From NCBI GenBank assembly GCA_964614215.1, contig CAZTKP010000154.1, positions 1 through 6,306 of the forward strand: a DNA stretch of 6,306 nucleotides, given 5' to 3'. The stretch is from CAZTKP01 sp964614215. Its GTDB lineage: Bacteria; UBP6; UBA1177. Shown here piece after piece: positions 1 to 6,264 of the stretch. The notes under the pieces are model-generated. The model saw only the letters and a list, made by a program, of their open reading frames with translations. It had not been told where the DNA came from and searched no databases. The position numbers were made by a program, and so were the translations under genes. Numbering within the stretch: position 1 is the stretch's first letter; each line of letters starts with the position of its first letter.

Positions 1-1330
1 AAAAACTGTATGAATAGCCAATATTAGCAAAAACTCTTGTATATTTTCCTTTAAAAGGATAATTCTTAGATGGATTCTTCACCTCGGGATCACCTTCAAA
101 TGTTTCATATCCTATATAGTTGCCGCTTTCCGTTTCCGGTGCATTTGTTGCAACACCAAGTGCAAGATTCCAGCTCTTTATCGAATAGGACGCAACAGTT
201 GTAAACGAAAATGAGTATGTCCATGGTGTATAAGTATCGGAGACTTTTTCACCATCAGGATATTCCGCTTGGAATGTAGAGTAGGCCCTATCAATATTGT
301 ATCTCCCTGCAACTGCTAATGAGAAATCTTTGTATTTAAAAGAGATTGTTGCCCAAGGTGCCATAGAGTGTTCATTTATGGTACTTAGCAATGAATTCTG
401 ATAATCATCCCATGCGTAATCATCTTTTGCAAAAGTCTTAGAATAAGAGTACCCTAAAATAAGAGTAATTGAAGTCTCTTTAGCAACTTTAAACGCTCTG
501 TTTACTCTAACTTCTCCAGAGAGAATCGTATAGATATTATACTGTTCCCATAGCATTGTTGAAGTAAATGGAAGAGACACATTAATACCAACAGATGAAC
601 CAATGTCCCAAAAGAGATTAAAACCTCTGCTAAAACCGATGTTGAGAGGCGTGCCGTCAAAAACACCAGCATCAATTTTTTCAGTAGACTGAAGCCCTTC
701 TTCTGTCGGCTTTGCTTCTTCCAGATCATATCTGTATCCAGCTGCAAAACCGACACCGGCACTCATGTTGATCTTCCAAGGAAGTTGATAATTTGCTCCG
801 ACACTAAGGCTGTATCCAAAGCTTTTCCTTTCTTTGGCAACATTGTGACCAAACCCGTTTGAAATGTTGACGCTGAATTTTTTAGGATCTTTATCTTTTT
901 CTTCATCCTCTGATTCCTCGCCATCCTTTTCATCTTCGATCTTGAGAGTGGCATCAGCGACAGCTTCTTCTTTTTTCTCAGCTTTTTTCTCAGCTACAGG
1001 TTTCTCTTCAGCCTTGGCTTCTTTTGTCTCAGCCTTTTCAGGTTTTTTTTCTTCAGCCTTAGCTTCTTTTGTCTCAGCCTTTTCAGGTGTTTCTTCTTCA
1101 GCTTCAGCTTTTTCTTTTCCTTCGTCCTTTTCTTCTGCAGAAGCCTCTGCTTTCTCCTCTTCGGCCTCTTTTTTCTCTTCCTCAGCCTCTTCAGAGCTTT
1201 CAGCAGATTCAGTTTTCTCTACTGCAGCTTCTTCATCCTTACCACTTTCATCCTCAGAATTATCCTGAGCTGAAAGCGGCAGAAAGGCAACTAAAAGAAG
1301 AGCCAGAAAGTACATTTTTAATACTTTCAC
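1..1330 (-). CDS. Outer-membrane beta-barrel protein with Glu/Lys/Ala-rich N-terminal tract (stop codon cut by window edge)
   Basis: The reading frame is open for 443 codons from a GTG at 1330 and reaches the window edge with one base (T) left over. Residues 1-21 form a signal peptide: Lys-rich start, hydrophobic core LALLLVAFLPL, likely cleavage at LSA|QD. Residues 22 to about 150 are low complexity, dominated by Glu, Lys and Ala, with a 15-residue repeat (PEKAETKEAKAEEK at 82-95 and 97-110). Residues from about 151 show alternating polar/hydrophobic strands rich in Gly, Tyr, Phe and Trp (FGYSLSVGANY, ITLILGYSYSKTF, RVFANIGYSYSF), typical of an outer-membrane barrel. The last visible residue is Phe, the usual final residue of such barrels, and the next base is T, so the stop probably begins at position 1. 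GTG is chosen over the ATG at 1315 because AGGAGG lies 5 nt upstream of it. The gene is separated from the DUF3299-like gene by 227 nt and has its own promoter candidates. Substrate and family are not recognised. Confidence 0.85.
   Translation of the reverse strand, partial: MKVLKMYFLALLLVAFLPLSAQDNSEDESGKDEEAAVEKTESAESSEEAEEEKKEAEEEKAEASAEEKDEGKEKAEAEEETPEKAETKEAKAEEKKPEKAETKEAKAEEKPVAEKKAEKKEEAVADATLKIEDEKDGEESEDEEKDKDPKKFSVNISNGFGHNVAKERKSFGYSLSVGANYQLPWKINMSAGVGFAAGYRYDLEEAKPTEEGLQSTEKIDAGVFDGTPLNIGFSRGFNLFWDIGSSVGINVSLPFTSTMLWEQYNIYTILSGEVRVNRAFKVAKETSITLILGYSYSKTFAKDDYAWDDYQNSLLSTINEHSMAPWATISFKYKDFSLAVAGRYNIDRAYSTFQAEYPDGEKVSDTYTPWTYSFSFTTVASYSIKSWNLALGVATNAPETESGNYIGYETFEGDPEVKNPSKNYPFKGKYTRVFANIGYSYSF
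1006..1088 (-). repeat. Tandem repeat, 45-nt period, in the charged tract of the barrel protein
   Basis: Two 38-nt copies at 1006-1043 and 1051-1088 differ at one base only (1016 versus 1061). The period of 45 nt equals 15 codons, so copy-number change would keep the frame. Both copies encode PEKAETKEAKAEEK. Confidence 0.85.
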
Positions 1331-1335
1331 TTTTT

Positions 1336-1341
1336 CCTCCT
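1336..1341 (-). promoter_or_regulatory. Shine-Dalgarno site that sets the GTG start of the barrel gene
   Basis: On the minus strand AGGAGG is followed by AAAAA and then GTG at 1330. The next in-frame ATG (1315) is 20 nt from this site, too far for initiation, so the non-ATG start is preferred. Starting at GTG also gives a complete signal peptide with its basic N-region. Confidence 0.8.
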
Positions 1342-1417
1342 ATTTATAATAATGTAAAAACATCTGTGATTTTGATCCCAGCAATCTACTAACGCCTGTA
1401 AGTCAACAAACTTGGTT

Positions 1418-1446
1418 AAAATAGTAGAAAGTAATAAATAAGTCAA
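1418..1446 (-). promoter_or_regulatory. Sigma-70-like promoter for the barrel gene
   Basis: TTGACT (-35, 1441-1446), a 17-nt spacer and TATTTT (-10, 1418-1423) read toward the barrel gene. The -35 has five of six and the -10 four of six consensus bases, at ideal spacing. The predicted 5' leader is about 80 nt. A second TTGACTTA lies at 1399-1406, exactly 40 nt downstream of the copy at 1439-1446, but has no convincing -10 partner. Confidence 0.45.
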
Positions 1447-1479
1447 TTCTTAATGAACTTTTTTACCACCAAACATACA

Positions 1480-1495
1480 AGCAACAACTCTTCCA
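1480..1495 (-). promoter_or_regulatory. Possible sigma-54 -24/-12 promoter upstream of the barrel gene
   Basis: The minus strand reads TGGAAGAGTTGTTGCT. Against the known consensus TGGCACG-N4-TTGCW it keeps TGG, one inner A and all of TTGCT, with GG and GC at the required 12-nt distance. The inner -24 bases are poor. It would give a leader of about 140 nt before the GTG at 1330. It sits upstream of the sigma-70-like promoter, so the gene could have two promoters. Confidence 0.33.
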
Positions 1496-1557
1496 CACTT
1501 TTTTAGGCAATAATTACGAAATGTTACAGAATACCAACCTATTGAAAATTAGACTTT

Positions 1558-2424
1558 CTAATTCAAAACTTCGACGGACTCCGCCTCGATACTGAAGAGA
1601 TACGTCTGGTCACCGGTCGACTCAGGTCCGAAAAAGAATCTTCCGGTAACTTTTACAAGAACAACCTGCTTAAAAAGCTTTTCTCGGTCGATGGAAAAGG
1701 GGATCTCTCCTGATTTTTTCTCTACATATACGATATCTGCAAGAGTCGGAGGATTACAGAAAACACATCCTGCCAGTACAATAACCGGATTTGACAGCCA
1801 GAACGCAGGGAAGACACCATCTTCAGGTATCTTATCAACCGGCATGATAGCTCCTGTCATTTCAATTGCCGCACCATTCAGTGACTTCAGAACAACTTTC
1901 GGGAAACTGTCTTTAATCCTAAAATACGTATAGACTTTCTTAAGTCCCCGGAAATTAAGCGGATTTGTCTTAGAATAGTCCGCTTCGACAACAGGGTAGT
2001 TGTTGCCGTTGAACTTTGCTGTGTCGATCTTGTCTTTCGCATGGACAGCCATGCCTTTGTGCATACTGAAATCATTTGACATTTTCCCGTTAACTTCAAG
2101 TTTTCTCCTGCTCCAGAGTGAATCGGCAGCATTCTCTTTAACTTCCGCCTCTTTTTCCTCTTTCTGCATCTTCTGAGACACCACTGCTCTGTCAACAGGA
2201 ACATCTCCCAGATCTTTTGCCTTTTCACTGTCAACATTTTCCGCGGGTTTAAGCTTTGAAAGATCCCCCATTTCATCTATAAGTGTCTTCTGGTCAGGGA
2301 TCTTTGTCTCTTCAGGTGCCAGATCTTCATTATCAGGTCTCAAAAAAAAGGCCATCAAGGCTAAAAAAAAGAAAAATGACAGTGATGTTAAAACCTTAGC
2401 AATTTTTTTTCTTCTTGGAGTCAT
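1558..2424 (-). CDS. Membrane-anchored DUF3299-like periplasmic protein of a metal ABC system
   Basis: This is a 288-residue protein. Residues 1-10 are basic (MTPRRKKIAK), 11-28 form one hydrophobic helix with no lipobox, and 29 to about 110 are a charged linker, so an inner-membrane anchor with a periplasmic body is likely. The C-terminal part (about 170-288) resembles DUF3299: a Gly-x-x-x-Pro strand (GAIMPVDK, 191-198), a Cys/Pro-rich turn followed by IVYV (CVFCNPP, 220-226), and a final VTGRFFFG...YLFSIEAESVEV strand pair. The usual family motif is C-x-H before the prolines; here it is C220-x-x-C223, a possible metal or redox pair. The ATG lies 1 nt after the permease stop, with only weak Shine-Dalgarno sequence (GAGG), so translation is probably coupled. 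DUF3299 proteins are known neighbours of LolD/MacB-type transporters with His-rich permeases, including zinc systems. The molecular role is unknown. The DUF3299 assignment comes from motif recognition, not a search. Confidence 0.8.
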   Translation of the reverse strand: MTPRRKKIAKVLTSLSFFFFLALMAFFLRPDNEDLAPEETKIPDQKTLIDEMGDLSKLKPAENVDSEKAKDLGDVPVDRAVVSQKMQKEEKEAEVKENAADSLWSRRKLEVNGKMSNDFSMHKGMAVHAKDKIDTAKFNGNNYPVVEADYSKTNPLNFRGLKKVYTYFRIKDSFPKVVLKSLNGAAIEMTGAIMPVDKIPEDGVFPAFWLSNPVIVLAGCVFCNPPTLADIVYVEKKSGEIPFSIDREKLFKQVVLVKVTGRFFFGPESTGDQTYLFSIEAESVEVLN

Positions 2425-2425
2425 G

Positions 2426-3945
2426 TTAATCTCTGGCTACCTCTTCTATCAGATTCATACGGTAAATCCTCAACATCCCGAGCAAAGCAAGCACCTGGCC
2501 CGCGATGAGAGTCAGGAATATACCCTGAACCTCAATAGATGTAAAGATAAACGGCTCCAGATTTATTGAAAGATTCATGTCTATCATGGGTTTAAAATAC
2601 CACAGAACAAGATGTCCGATAACAACTCCCAGTAAAACTCCGAGGAAAGTGGTGATCATTGTTTCGATCATCACGGTCAGAGAAATTGACTTTCTTCCGA
2701 TACCAAGCGTTCTCATCAGAGCCATTTCCTTTTTACGCTCATTTATCGACATAAGAATTGTTACAAAGACCATGACAAGCACTATAAAAAGTGTTCCGTA
2801 ACTGAACATTCCGGCAAGATTTTCAGCTTTGTTCATATACTGAACTATCCTTCTGATAGTCTTTGCCGTATCAGTTGCCGTACTTCCATCTTTTGTTGAA
2901 TATTCACGCTCAAGTTCCGATGTCACTACCGGATTTTTGGTTTTTACAAGAATAGCTGAAAGCTCACCGGTCTTAAGATCCATCGGGTCTTCGAACTTAT
3001 CCTTTTTATCATGATCGTGCTCATCTTTGTGATGGTCGCCGTCTTCATGGTGATGTTCACCTTNNNNNNNNNNNNNNNNNNNNNNNNNNNNNNNNNNNNN
3101 NNNNNNNNNNNNNNNNNNNNNNNNNNNNNNNNNNNNNNNNNNNNNNNNNNNNNNNNNNNNNNNCCGTCCTCATGATGATGTTCACCTTTTTCATGATCGT
3201 GCTCATCTTTGTGATGGTAGCCATCTTCATGGTGGTCTCCATCATGGTGATGGTGGTGTCCGTGCTCGTGATCGTGATCATGGTCGTGGTCATGTATTTT
3301 CCAGACGGAGGGAACGGATGCATAAACAAGAAAATCTTCCGGACCCTGAACAGGGTTCATGACTGCGACTACAGTATATGTGAACTCATCATGAACATGC
3401 GCTCCCGGATCACCTACAGAACCGTGACGACCGACAAAGCGGCTTCCAAGTTTCAGTCCGTATTTCTCACTGACCTTATAACCTACAACAGCTCGGAACA
3501 TATCCTTTTCATCAAAAATATGATCAGGATCCAGTCCTTCTTTAAATTGAAAGAATCCCTCGTTCACATCACGGATAAACTCATCGTTCACACCGATTAT
3601 CGGGACACCTTTTATGCTGTCAGCACGGGCCATGGGATAAGCTTCAACAACTCTGGGATCCTTTTTAAGCTCTTCGAAAACCTTGTACGAAACTTTGGCT
3701 CTGGGTTTATCAATGCTGAATATGGATGACATCACAAGCTGAGTGTCACTTGAACCTTCAGGTCCCACGACTAAAGGATATTTGAGAGAACTGTTAACAG
3801 CCGATGCCGCCAGTCCGAAAGTAACCGATCCCACTGCACTTAAAAATGTAAATGCGCATGCTATCGCAAAAACTGAAATGAAAAAAGCACCTTTTCTATG
3901 CTTCAAATTATGTATAACTGCTTTTAAGATAAATCCTGATTTCAT
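2426..3945 (-). CDS. FtsX/MacB-like ABC permease with histidine-rich periplasmic loop (interrupted by an assembly gap)
   Basis: This is one gene split on paper by 100 Ns; 260 residues are readable before the gap and 211 after it. Residues 20-50 form TM1. A large extracytoplasmic domain follows, of the MacB-core type, ending FTYTVVAVMNPVQGPEDF...WKIH. From residue 218 comes a His/Asp/Glu-rich insertion (HDHDHDHDHEHGHHHHH, then a 19-residue repeat) running into the gap. After the gap the frame resumes with GEHHHEDGDHHKDEHDHDK, then the FtsX domain: TM2 at about 2744-2809, the cytoplasmic coupling segment NERKKEMALMRTLG, TM3 and TM4, ending IEEVARD. The 5' half starts at ATG 3945, with GGGAGG 6 nt upstream, overlapping the ATPase stop by 4 nt. 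The frame after the gap is offset only because 100 Ns is not the true length. The loop probably binds Zn or a similar transition metal in the periplasm. With four TM segments this is a type VII transporter subunit, a class that drives periplasmic work rather than ordinary import. Minimum length is 483 residues. Confidence 0.88.
3005..3240 (-). repeat. Histidine-rich in-frame tandem repeat, about 57-nt unit, spanning the N gap
   Basis: Unit GEHHHEDGDHHKDEHDHEK (19 residues). A divergent 54-nt copy lies at 3187-3240 (GDHHEDGYHHKDEHDHEK). The start of a full copy is at 3164-3186, the gap follows, and a last full copy is at 3005-3061 with E to D near its end. The two sides of the gap are phases of the same unit, so the repeat very likely caused the assembly break. 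Confidence 0.85.
3064..3163. other. Assembly gap of 100 N inside the permease gene
   Basis: Exactly 100 Ns, a common placeholder length. Restoring the frame needs a length that leaves remainder 2 on division by 3. Completing the repeat unit from GG at 3164 to AA at 3063 needs 32 nt plus whole 57-nt units. The two constraints agree. Confidence 0.95.
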
Positions 3946-4610
3946 GACAGACCTCCCTTTTCAAGATCAAAGACCATGTCCGGCTTCAAACCGTCAAAAA
4001 GAGGATCATGGGAAGCAAATATTATCGTCGATCCGTTATCCCGGCATTTAAGCAGAGAGTTCAGGACAGTCTGTGATGACATTTTATCCAGACTTGCCGT
4101 CGGTTCATCTGCAAGAATAAGCGGATATTCTGTAAAGAGAACTCTCGCTATCGCAACTCTCTGCCTCTGTCCCACAGAAAGATGGAAAGGCATACTTTTT
4201 TCGTGCCCTTCAAGTCCAACCTCTTTCAGTATTGACATTGCCTTTTCCTTAAACCCCGGCTTCAATATTCCCGCAAAAGCCGAAGGAGCATAGACATTTT
4301 CAATTGCATTAAACGGAGAAAGAAGGTTAAACGTCTGAAAAATGTAGCCTATATTCTCTGCACGGAAGTTATCTCTCTTTCCTTCATTTAAAGAGTTAAC
4401 CTCTGTTCCGTTGACATTAACACTTCCGCTGTCAGGCAGAAGCAACCCTGAAATAATGTTCAGCAGCGTTGATTTTCCTGAACCGCTGGCACCGTGAAGT
4501 TTGAGCACAGCACCTTTTTCAAGGGAAAAATCAACATCCTTCAGAACATTAACCTTTGATCCGTCGGGACTTTCAAACGATTTTGAAATTCCCCTTACTT
4601 CAATATTCAT
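3942..4610 (-). CDS. LolD/MacB-type ABC transporter ATP-binding subunit
   Basis: This 222-residue cytoplasmic ATPase hydrolyses ATP to drive the FtsX-type permease encoded next. All catalytic motifs are present: Walker A GASGSGKST (40-48), Q-loop FQTFNLL with Q92, signature LSVGQRQRVAIAR (from 144; V replaces the first G of LSGGQ, as is common in this subfamily), Walker B LILADEPT with E169, D-loop SLD (173-175) and switch His H201 in FASHD. Length and motif spacing match the LolD/MacB ATPase family. The start ATG has GGAGA 5 nt upstream (4616-4620). Its stop overlaps the permease start by 4 nt (ATGA), so the two are co-translated. It heads a three-gene operon with the His-rich permease and DUF3299-like protein, which makes a metal-related role more likely than lipoprotein release or drug export. 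The substrate is inferred from the neighbours only. Confidence 0.93.
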   Translation of the reverse strand: MNIEVRGISKSFESPDGSKVNVLKDVDFSLEKGAVLKLHGASGSGKSTLLNIISGLLLPDSGSVNVNGTEVNSLNEGKRDNFRAENIGYIFQTFNLLSPFNAIENVYAPSAFAGILKPGFKEKAMSILKEVGLEGHEKSMPFHLSVGQRQRVAIARVLFTEYPLILADEPTASLDKMSSQTVLNSLLKCRDNGSTIIFASHDPLFDGLKPDMVFDLEKGGLS

Positions 4611-4691
4611 TTAAATCTCCAAAAATAAGAAATAACACTCTCATAACAAACGCAACCCGGAAAAAATTCCAGAATTTCTAATATTAATTAA

Positions 4692-4707
4692 TGCAAAAAC
4701 CTAACCA
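4692..4707 (-). promoter_or_regulatory. Candidate sigma-54 -24/-12 promoter for the ABC operon
   Basis: The minus strand reads TGGTTAGGTTTTTGCA. Against TGGCACG-N4-TTGCW it keeps TGG, the last G of the -24 block, and the full TTGCA at exact spacing (GG to GC 12 nt). Transcription would start near 4681, leaving a leader of about 70 nt before the ATPase ATG at 4610. It lies just after a gene for a sigma-54 activator. No good sigma-70 promoter was seen in this 152-nt spacer, which supports the call. Confidence 0.45.
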
Positions 4708-4711
4708 AGCC

Positions 4712-4727
4712 AATTAACTGATTAATT
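4712..4727. repeat. AT-rich inverted repeat upstream of the ABC operon
   Basis: AATTAA-TCAG-TTAATT in minus-strand reading: 6-nt arms, 4-nt spacer, directly upstream of the -24/-12-like element. It could be an operator for an unidentified regulator. In an AT-rich spacer it may also be chance. No T-tract follows, so it is not a terminator. Confidence 0.3.
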
Positions 4728-4762
4728 TCAGGATATTACAATAAAAGACCTGTTCATACACA

Positions 4763-6169
4763 CTATAGGTCAGACTCTTTAAGCTGATCCCTTCCTGAAT
4801 ATGCGAACCTGGTTATAACACTCTTAAGTTCACGCACATTTCCATGCCAGGGAAGAACCTTCATCTTTTCAGCAGTTTCATCTGTGATCTTCAGATTTCT
4901 TCCACTGAGAGCATGGTAGAGATGCATGGAAAGCGGTATTATGTCCTCAGGTCTTTCCCGAAGAGGCGGAATATCCAGATGAAGAGTGGTCAGTCTGTAG
5001 TAGAGATCCTTTCTGAAAGTCTGCTCTTCAACAGCTTTTTCAAGCTCTCTGTTCGTTGCAAGAACAAGTGTCACATCGACTTTCTTTCCTGTTCCGCTCT
5101 GGCCGACCTTTTTCACCTTCCAGTCTTCAAGAACTCTCAGAAGTTTTGACTGAAGGTTCATCGGCATTTCGGCTATCTCATCAAGAAAAAGAGTTCCTCC
5201 ATCGGCAGTGAGAAAAGCGCCATCTCTTTCCTCCGCTCCTGTGAAGCCGCCTTTTGATGTTCCGAAAAGCTCACTTTCAGCAAGATTTTCAGGAATACTT
5301 GCAGCATTAAATGTTACAAAGTTTCCTTTTCTTCCCGAAGTATTATGAATAAATTCCGCAAAGACTTCCTTTCCTACACCACTTTCTCCAGTCAGAAGAA
5401 TGATCGGATGATTTGAAAACAGAGCCGGCTGATTGAGCCATTCTTCAATTTTATCAAAGAGAGGTGCCAGCTTTCCGACGTAGTATGTCTCGCTGCTTTT
5501 TTCTCTACTTATCTGAACCGTAACCTCATGTTTGCCCGCAATGAGAAAATGGTACTTACCTTCTTCAAGAAGTCCGTTCTCGACCTTAACGCCGTTGACC
5601 CATGTTCCGTTCTTTCCCTTTGCCCAGAAATAGATGCCGTTCTCTCTCATCTTGAACTGAACATGTTCTACGGAGACCTCATTGAAACCAACGACCACAT
5701 CGGCATTTTTTCTGCCTATTTTTATCTCTCTGTCCTCTCTGTAGTTAAAAGCTCTATCCTTGCCGGCAAAAGTGAAAACAGCCTTGTTGAACTCCTCGCT
5801 CTCATCTTCCATTACAATTGTATTGCCAAAAGCTGAACTTTCCTCGCTTTTTTCAAAAACAGAAAGGTTGGAAATAGGCGAAAACGAAAAGGAATATTCT
5901 CCGGTGGAAAAAACATCGTCATCTTCGAAGATCTCTCCGCCTTCGACCTTTTCTTTATTAAGCTGAAATTTTCCGTTTACCGGATAAAGTGCCCAGGAAT
6001 AGTCCTTTTTCTCAAAGTTGAACTCTTTTCTCATTGTGAGTTCTACACCTTTCATCTCAGTAGGAAAAAGAATATCCCCGTCATCTCCTCCGATGGTTAT
6101 CTTTTTTTTGGCACTATTCACATAGAAAGAGAACAGATGCCTGTCGCCTCTGAAAATTAAAAGGTACAT
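4763..6169 (-). CDS. FHA-domain sigma-54-dependent activator lacking a DNA-binding domain
   Basis: This 468-residue regulator probably remodels sigma-54 RNA polymerase using ATP. Residues 1-100 look like a degenerate FHA fold. Residues 128-221 are a canonical FHA domain: GR at 152-153, S166-x-x-H169, NGT at 187-189 and N192-G193, which should bind phosphothreonine. The AAA+ domain spans about 235-455: Walker A GESGVGKE (261-268), sigma-54 contact loop GGFTGA (307-312; consensus GAFTGA), Walker B LFLDE with D330/E331, sensor I ATN (371-373), arginine-finger region FRKDLYYR (385-392) and sensor II WHGNVREL (441-448). The protein stops 20 residues later, so the usual Fis-type HTH is absent. The other frames past the stop hold no HTH either, so this is not a simple recent frameshift. 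Activators without HTH are known (FlgR of Helicobacter, CtcC of Chlamydia) and act from solution. The start ATG has a weak GGGG 5 nt upstream. The ABC operon follows 152 nt downstream on the same strand. A kinase partner is not in the window. Confidence 0.92.
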   Translation of the reverse strand: MYLLIFRGDRHLFSFYVNSAKKKITIGGDDGDILFPTEMKGVELTMRKEFNFEKKDYSWALYPVNGKFQLNKEKVEGGEIFEDDDVFSTGEYSFSFSPISNLSVFEKSEESSAFGNTIVMEDESEEFNKAVFTFAGKDRAFNYREDREIKIGRKNADVVVGFNEVSVEHVQFKMRENGIYFWAKGKNGTWVNGVKVENGLLEEGKYHFLIAGKHEVTVQISREKSSETYYVGKLAPLFDKIEEWLNQPALFSNHPIILLTGESGVGKEVFAEFIHNTSGRKGNFVTFNAASIPENLAESELFGTSKGGFTGAEERDGAFLTADGGTLFLDEIAEMPMNLQSKLLRVLEDWKVKKVGQSGTGKKVDVTLVLATNRELEKAVEEQTFRKDLYYRLTTLHLDIPPLRERPEDIIPLSMHLYHALSGRNLKITDETAEKMKVLPWHGNVRELKSVITRFAYSGRDQLKESDL

Positions 6170-6201
6170 AAAAACCCCGCAATTAAAAAAGCACAGCCAG
6201 A

Positions 6202-6229
6202 ATTTTATATCTTATTAACATAAAAGCAA
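6202..6229 (-). promoter_or_regulatory. Sigma-70-like promoter for the activator gene
   Basis: TTGCTT (-35, 6224-6229), a 16-nt spacer and TAAAAT (-10, 6202-6207) read toward the activator ATG at 6169. The -10 has five of six consensus bases. The leader would be about 25-30 nt. Confidence 0.4.
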
Positions 6230-6264
6230 TTTTAGAATTATGTAAATCCGTGATCAGTTACTGC

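Noticed and set aside
502..954. Two minus-strand open frames (502-762 and 763-954) as separate small genes
   Set aside because: They are out-of-frame shadows of the barrel gene, whose GTG start and run-off at the window edge make it easy to miss.
864..1268. Plus-strand Ser/Phe/Ala-rich open frame of 134 codons
   Set aside because: It is the antisense shadow of the Glu/Lys/Ala-rich tract of the barrel gene; the sense frame has a signal peptide, Shine-Dalgarno site and barrel.
1518..1528. Possible Zur half-site (GAAATGTTACA, plus strand)
   Set aside because: It resembles half of the E. coli Zur box, but there is no second inverted half, and it lies before the barrel gene rather than the ABC operon.
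2426..2983. A separate short permease starting at the ATG at 2983
   Set aside because: The frame extends upstream through the His-rich repeat to the N gap and rejoins the 5' half; no Shine-Dalgarno site precedes 2983.
3005..3320. CRISPR array or other direct-repeat locus at the N gap
   Set aside because: The repeats are contiguous, in-frame codon repeats without unique spacers, so they are coding tandem repeats.
3172..3729. Plus-strand Met/Val/Ile-rich open frame resembling a membrane protein
   Set aside because: Its hydrophobic look comes from reading His/Asp codons (CAT, GAT) in antisense; it opposes a well-supported gene.
4658..4673. Small hairpin (CTGGAA-TTTT-TTCCGG) as a terminator after the activator gene
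   Set aside because: The stem is only six pairs with one wobble, and no T-tract follows it.
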